DNA of 64,000 nt from Saprospiraceae bacterium. GTDB lineage: Bacteria; Bacteroidota; Bacteroidia; Chitinophagales; Saprospiraceae. Positions 61,080 to 64,000 of the stretch are shown in pieces. The notes below the pieces were generated by a model that saw only the letters and a list, made by a program, of their open reading frames with translations, was not told the origin of the DNA and did no database searches. Every line of letters begins with the position of its first letter. Position 1 is the first letter of the stretch. The position numbers and the translations under genes are program-made. Where the stretch lies: assembly GCA_030729925.1 (NCBI GenBank), contig JANQWK010000065.1:1-64000 (forward strand), given 5' to 3'.

Positions 61080-61462
61080 GCCATCCATTTGCACCAAACC
61101 CCTTCAATGAATTGAAAAAAAGGCAAATACCTCGTGTAATCTTTTTTTTTACACGTGAAAAAACTTTGACTTTAATGCCAAAATGTACAAATATGCCACA
61201 TCGCAATTAACTGAAAATCAACAATGTAAATATTTTTTGGTCAAAAATCCAAAAAACTGGACGTATCCGATTTGTTACATCCCGAATATAGCCTCATATT
61301 TGACCTGAGGCTAATATTTTTATTTGATTATGCGAACGTTTTGAGAGGCGTCCGTTTCCGGGTGTAAATTACGGCATGGTTTGTGCGGTTGTCACGAGGG
61401 GTTACTGCTCCTCGTGACGGCACCCTTTTCTGGAACAGATTGCCAACCAAAACTAAGGAATC
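61080..61462. other. 383-bp intergenic region with three inverted repeats
   Basis: No gene found. In order it holds: CGTGTAA/TTACACG (61133-61139 and 61149-61155) around a T-run, possibly the terminator of the regulator array; GCCTCA/TGAGGC (61291-61296 and 61306-61311) followed by an A/T-rich TAATATTTTTATTT; and a 9-bp hairpin at 61390-61417. A promoter and a long leader for the gene at 61463 are expected here. These palindromes could also be binding sites for the adjacent HTH proteins. Confidence 0.6.
61390..61417 (+). promoter_or_regulatory. Leader hairpin upstream of the DUF4402-like gene
   Basis: GTCACGAGG (61390-61398) and CCTCGTGAC (61409-61417) form a perfect 9-bp stem with a 10-nt loop, 45 bp before the ATG at 61463. 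No T-run follows, so it is not a terminator. It could be a leader-RNA structure or a DNA operator. Confidence 0.45.
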
Positions 61463-61954
61463 ATGATGTTTGCCATTCCAAGGCACAACAGCCTGCAAGT
61501 GTATGACAATGCTCAAGATGCTATTTTCTATGAGCGTACCGATCTGACGGTATATCAGATACAAGATTTGCAAATAGACTCGCTGGTATTGGGTCCCAAA
61601 GGAGGAACATTTGCGTTATTACCCAATGGAAAAACCAGTTTCACCGGAGATATCAAAATGCGCGGAAAGCGACATTTCCCAGCGATTTTTGAGCTTACGA
61701 GCCACAAACGTTCTGAGGTAACTGTGATCTTACCCAAAAACACGCCCCATCCTTGGCAACATTTGTCTAATACAATAGACATAAAGTGGGAATGGGTGAA
61801 TTGTTGGAACAGCAACCGTTTTTCGATCCGGTCGTCCGGACGGAAAAACACCTTGGTTGAGGTCGGAATCAGATTTCATGTGAATACCTACGGAAAACAG
61901 GTGCTTACAGAGCCTGTTAGTCTTCCGTTTGACATACAAGCTATGCAGGATTAA
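61463..61954 (+). CDS. DUF4402-like protein without visible signal peptide
   Basis: The 163-residue product is mostly beta-strand. The central part follows the DUF4402 pattern: DSLVLGPKGGTFALLPNG, then TGDIKMRGKRHFPAIFEL and a VTVILP strand. DUF4402 proteins are normally exported, with a signal peptide, and some form surface structures. Here the start (MMFAIPRHNSLQVY) is polar and no signal is evident, so either the true start lies upstream in a non-ATG frame, export uses another route, or the protein is cytoplasmic. It has a strong terminator behind it and lies alone between the regulator array and the hydrolase. Confidence 0.6.
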   Translation: MMFAIPRHNSLQVYDNAQDAIFYERTDLTVYQIQDLQIDSLVLGPKGGTFALLPNGKTSFTGDIKMRGKRHFPAIFELTSHKRSEVTVILPKNTPHPWQHLSNTIDIKWEWVNCWNSNRFSIRSSGRKNTLVEVGIRFHVNTYGKQVLTEPVSLPFDIQAMQD

Positions 61955-61980
61955 TTTCCTGTAATTGAATTTACACTGCC

Positions 61981-62040
61981 GAGGGGGCACATCCTTTCTC
62001 ACTGCATTCAATCGCCCTAATGCACCGCCCCCTCTTTTTT
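61981..62040 (+). terminator. Strong two-tier intrinsic terminator
   Basis: An outer stem GAGGGGGC (61981-61988) with GCCCCCTC (62027-62034) encloses an inner stem TGCATT/AATGCA (62003-62008 and 62019-62024) and runs directly into TTTTTT. It ends the transcript of the DUF4402-like gene, 26 bp past its stop. Confidence 0.8.
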
Positions 62041-62056
62041 AGTCCTTCCCAAATTT

Positions 62057-62130
62057 AGGTTACCTTTTTAGAACTGGAGGTATTAATAGAGGTATTCTAG
62101 GTGCAAGTCACCTTAAGGTGCCTTGCACCT
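62057..62130 (+). repeat. Intergenic repeat element, copy 2
   Basis: The element reads AGGTTACCTTTTT (62057-62069), 9 variable bases, GGTATTAATA, a variable stretch, and a 32-bp palindrome with one mismatch (62099-62130). It matches the minus-strand copy at 16605-16677 in order and spacing. It lies past the terminator of the upstream gene, so it is not part of that terminator, and about 105 bp before the hydrolase gene. Confidence 0.8.
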
Positions 62131-62235
62131 GTGCTTTAAAATATTGGTAATCTATATTTTAGTATAAAATTTATCCGTATTTTCCCCCCGTAATCGCCCC
62201 AATGGCTACACCAAACACCATATAACCCAATTGAC

Positions 62236-63141
62236 ATGAAAATTTTTCGGGTGCTTTTGTTTTTGCCTGTTTTAATCCTTTTCCTTGCCTTTTTTTACCG
62301 GGGACCGGTGAAGACATTTGATCAACTTTACCCCCATTCAGATACCTTAAAAGCGGCTTTTGAGCAGTTTCGCGCTTTGCCTTTGCAACAAATCGAACAC
62401 GGAGGCCACGATTGGCCGTACCTGGCTCTGGGCAAGGGAAACGAGACGGTTCTTTTACTCCATGGCATGGGGGGATCTTATGATATCTGGTGGCAACAGA
62501 TAACAGCCTTGCAGGATAGTTATCGCATCATCGCCCCAACTTATCCGCCGGTGAGTACCATGGAGGCGCTGGCAGCGGGGATCATTGCGATCCTTGATCA
62601 GGAAAACATCTCGGAGGTACATCTCGTGGGATCGTCGTTAGGCGGTGACCTGGCGCAATATTTGGCGGCGTATTACCCTGAGCGGGTAAAGAGTGCCCTT
62701 TTTGGCAACACCTTTGTAGCTGATACGGACTTTAAAGCCGTTGTAACGCCCATGTTTGCTCCCTTGCGATGGGCACCGGAGTGGCTCATTCGTTATCAAT
62801 TCCGAAAAGGAATTTTGGCGCAGCACTATCCCGCATCGGGACAATCGGAATTTTTACGGGCTTACTTACTCGAGCAAGGCTACGGGGCGATGGGAGTAGA
62901 TCAATTTCGCAACCGCGCCTGGTGTGTGCTGGATATTTATGAGAAGCGGCTGAGCAAAGACATACCCCTGCAGATCATCGAATCGGATAATGATCCTTTG
63001 GTGCCCGAAAAATTTCGCGAACAACTCAAAGCCACCTACCCTGGTGCCGGGGTTTACACCTTTTCCGGAGCCGGTCATTTTCCTTATCTGAGTCACCCGG
63101 ATACCTACAACCAAATCCTGCTGGATCACCTTAGAAGGTAA
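62236..63141 (+). CDS. Alpha/beta hydrolase, membrane-anchored or exported
   Basis: The 301-residue protein starts with a signal/anchor helix (IFRVLLFLPVLILFLAFFY). The hydrolase fold shows the oxyanion region LLLHGMGGSYDIWW, the nucleophile elbow VGSSLGGDLAQYL (Ser about 136), an acid in IIESDNDPLVPE and the catalytic histidine in FSGAGHFPYLSHP, so a full Ser-Asp-His triad is likely. Substrate is not inferable; esterase, lipase or haloalkane-type activity are options. It has its own promoter region behind repeat copy 2 and ends at a shared bidirectional terminator. Confidence 0.9.
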   Translation: MKIFRVLLFLPVLILFLAFFYRGPVKTFDQLYPHSDTLKAAFEQFRALPLQQIEHGGHDWPYLALGKGNETVLLLHGMGGSYDIWWQQITALQDSYRIIAPTYPPVSTMEALAAGIIAILDQENISEVHLVGSSLGGDLAQYLAAYYPERVKSALFGNTFVADTDFKAVVTPMFAPLRWAPEWLIRYQFRKGILAQHYPASGQSEFLRAYLLEQGYGAMGVDQFRNRAWCVLDIYEKRLSKDIPLQIIESDNDPLVPEKFREQLKATYPGAGVYTFSGAGHFPYLSHPDTYNQILLDHLRR

Positions 63142-63142
63142 A

Positions 63143-63179
63143 AAAAAATCCCGCCTGCATGACGCAGGCGGGATTTTTT
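63143..63179. terminator. Bidirectional intrinsic terminator between convergent genes
   Basis: A perfect 16-bp inverted repeat (AAAAAATCCCGCCTGC, 63143-63158; partner 63164-63179) with a 5-nt loop. It has A-runs at the left and T-runs at the right, so it terminates both the plus-strand hydrolase gene and the minus-strand T9SS cargo gene. Confidence 0.9.
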
Positions 63180-63200
63180 GTGCGACAAAATCTGTTCAAC

Positions 63201-64000
63201 TTATCGCTGAATCACTATTTTTTGTCCGATACGGGTGCCATCTTCCAAAGCGACATTGATGAAGTAATAGCCCTGTGGATAGTTGCTCAGGTCGAAGCGC
63301 TGAGGCTCGCCGAAATACTGGTCAATCCTGCGCTGCTCGATGATGCTGCCCTGTGCGTTAAACAGCACAAACTGCACCCCCTGAGCCTGTTCAAAGCGCT
63401 TGAAATCCACTTGGAACACATCAGATGCAGGGTTGGGGTACGTGCGTAGTTCCCACTCCTTCACCAGTGCCTCATTGCGAGTGGACTCTGTGAAATCCAG
63501 CTCCATTCGCAGCACTGCTGCATCTTCAGCACCAAAACCACCCAATAACCATTGTCCATCTATATTCAGGATCGTAGAAATCTGATAATAATCAATGGCA
63601 CGGCTCACTGCGTGGAACAACTGGTTAGCTGTGCCCTCATAAGTAGCCATGATGAAGTACTTAGATCCCGGATCAAGTGCTATGCCCGGATTGGAATTAA
63701 AATCGAACAAATCCACCTCAAACAATTCGAAATTACCCAGACTAGGTGCCAGGGTAAACGCTCCAAAGCCCACAATCTCCACATCGTCGTTGTTACCTAC
63801 CGAGTTGACGTCAAAGTTGCTAAAATCGTCTCCTACTGCATCATTCACTTTGTACACCAAAATGGTAACCGTCTCGTTGTTGAAAGCATTATTGGAAGCG
63901 CAGGAAAAAACGGCTTTATTGGCAAACCACTGCTTGCCGTCTGCATTTGACAAGGGACTTATCCGGTAGTAATTACCGATGCTGAAATCTCCGCCACCTG
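63201..64000 (-). CDS. T9SS cargo protein, C-terminal part (cut by window edge)
   Basis: The frame is open to the right edge, so at least 266 residues are shown and the N-terminus is missing. A beta-rich domain (VTILVYKVND ... EIVGFGAFTL ... LFEVDLFDF ... GIALDPGSKYFIM) resembles the middle domain of the protein at 26638, and the C-terminal 85 residues are a T9SS type A sorting domain (LRTYPNPASDVFQVDF ... YPQGYYFINVALEDG, ending KIVIQR). The protein is probably secreted and attached to or released from the cell surface. No enzymatic motif is visible in the part shown. Confidence 0.85.
   Translation of the reverse strand, partial: GGGDFSIGNYYRISPLSNADGKQWFANKAVFSCASNNAFNNETVTILVYKVNDAVGDDFSNFDVNSVGNNDDVEIVGFGAFTLAPSLGNFELFEVDLFDFNSNPGIALDPGSKYFIMATYEGTANQLFHAVSRAIDYYQISTILNIDGQWLLGGFGAEDAAVLRMELDFTESTRNEALVKEWELRTYPNPASDVFQVDFKRFEQAQGVQFVLFNAQGSIIEQRRIDQYFGEPQRFDLSNYPQGYYFINVALEDGTRIGQKIVIQR

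Noticed and set aside
1-64000. CRISPR arrays, tRNA or rRNA genes, insertion sequences, prophage
   Set aside because: No regularly spaced repeats, cloverleaf-like sequences, transposase or phage genes were seen on reading the window.

Overview
The window looks like chromosomal DNA of a free-living Bacteroidota bacterium. Two proteins end in type IX secretion (T9SS) type A sorting domains. There is a TonB-dependent receptor with a carboxypeptidase-regulatory-like N-terminus, a DUF5916/CBM9 protein, a GIN/DUF2807 protein, a GSII-type glutamine synthetase, and several promoters matching the Bacteroidota -33/-7 signature (TTG ... TAnnTTTG). Gene content (large TPR/HTH regulators, T9SS cargo) would fit Saprospiria, but that placement is only an inference. 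No rRNA, tRNA, CRISPR array, phage or insertion sequence was seen. Genes are dense, on both strands, with many overlapping or abutting convergent stops.

Region by region. 1-8 kb: the start of a GT2 glycosyltransferase, a small membrane protein, a TonB-dependent receptor, an Lrp/AsnC regulator, then (minus strand) ccmB-ccmC-ccmD-like genes for cytochrome c maturation running into a glutamate dehydrogenase whose start overlaps the ccmD stop. 8-16.5 kb: a zinc amidase, an M20-type peptidase with an altered metal ligand, a 1239-residue DUF4011/SF1-helicase/nuclease-like protein with eroded motifs, a PAS-AraC regulator, and a MORN-repeat lipoprotein. 16.5-28.5 kb: housekeeping and envelope genes: tryptophan-rich sensory protein family, NUDIX, pyrE, M42 peptidase, UbiA-like, two nucleotide-sugar enzymes (dTDP-glucose dehydratase and UDP-glucuronate decarboxylase type), Kdo transferase, heptose-7-phosphate kinase, and a T9SS cargo protein. 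28.5-45 kb: valS, lysA, an ECF sigma factor with a small membrane partner, a pyrophosphatase-like lipoprotein without the catalytic residues, a GIN-domain protein, a class C beta-lactamase-like hydrolase, TauE/SafE, DUF5916, a lipoprotein, glutamine synthetase, and a helix-hairpin-helix outer membrane protein. 45-54 kb: NamZ-like muramidase, a DEDDh exonuclease/GIY-YIG fusion, pyrF, NifU and Mrp (Fe-S), then a tight run of a RibF-GT2 fusion, an RluA pseudouridine synthase and a GT39 membrane glycosyltransferase.

54-61 kb holds the most striking feature: four consecutive paralogous genes, each predicted as export signal or lipobox, TPR-like domain, one transmembrane helix and a cytoplasmic AraC-type HTH. 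The array is followed by a 383-bp structured intergenic stretch, a DUF4402-like gene with a strong terminator, an alpha/beta hydrolase and a second, truncated T9SS cargo gene.

Other points worth a second look: a roughly 74-bp intergenic repeat with a 32-bp palindrome present twice, 45 kb apart (16605-16677 and 62057-62130); the in-frame RibF-glycosyltransferase fusion; and several enzyme-like proteins that have lost signature catalytic residues. Functions are read from motifs by eye; no database search was run.
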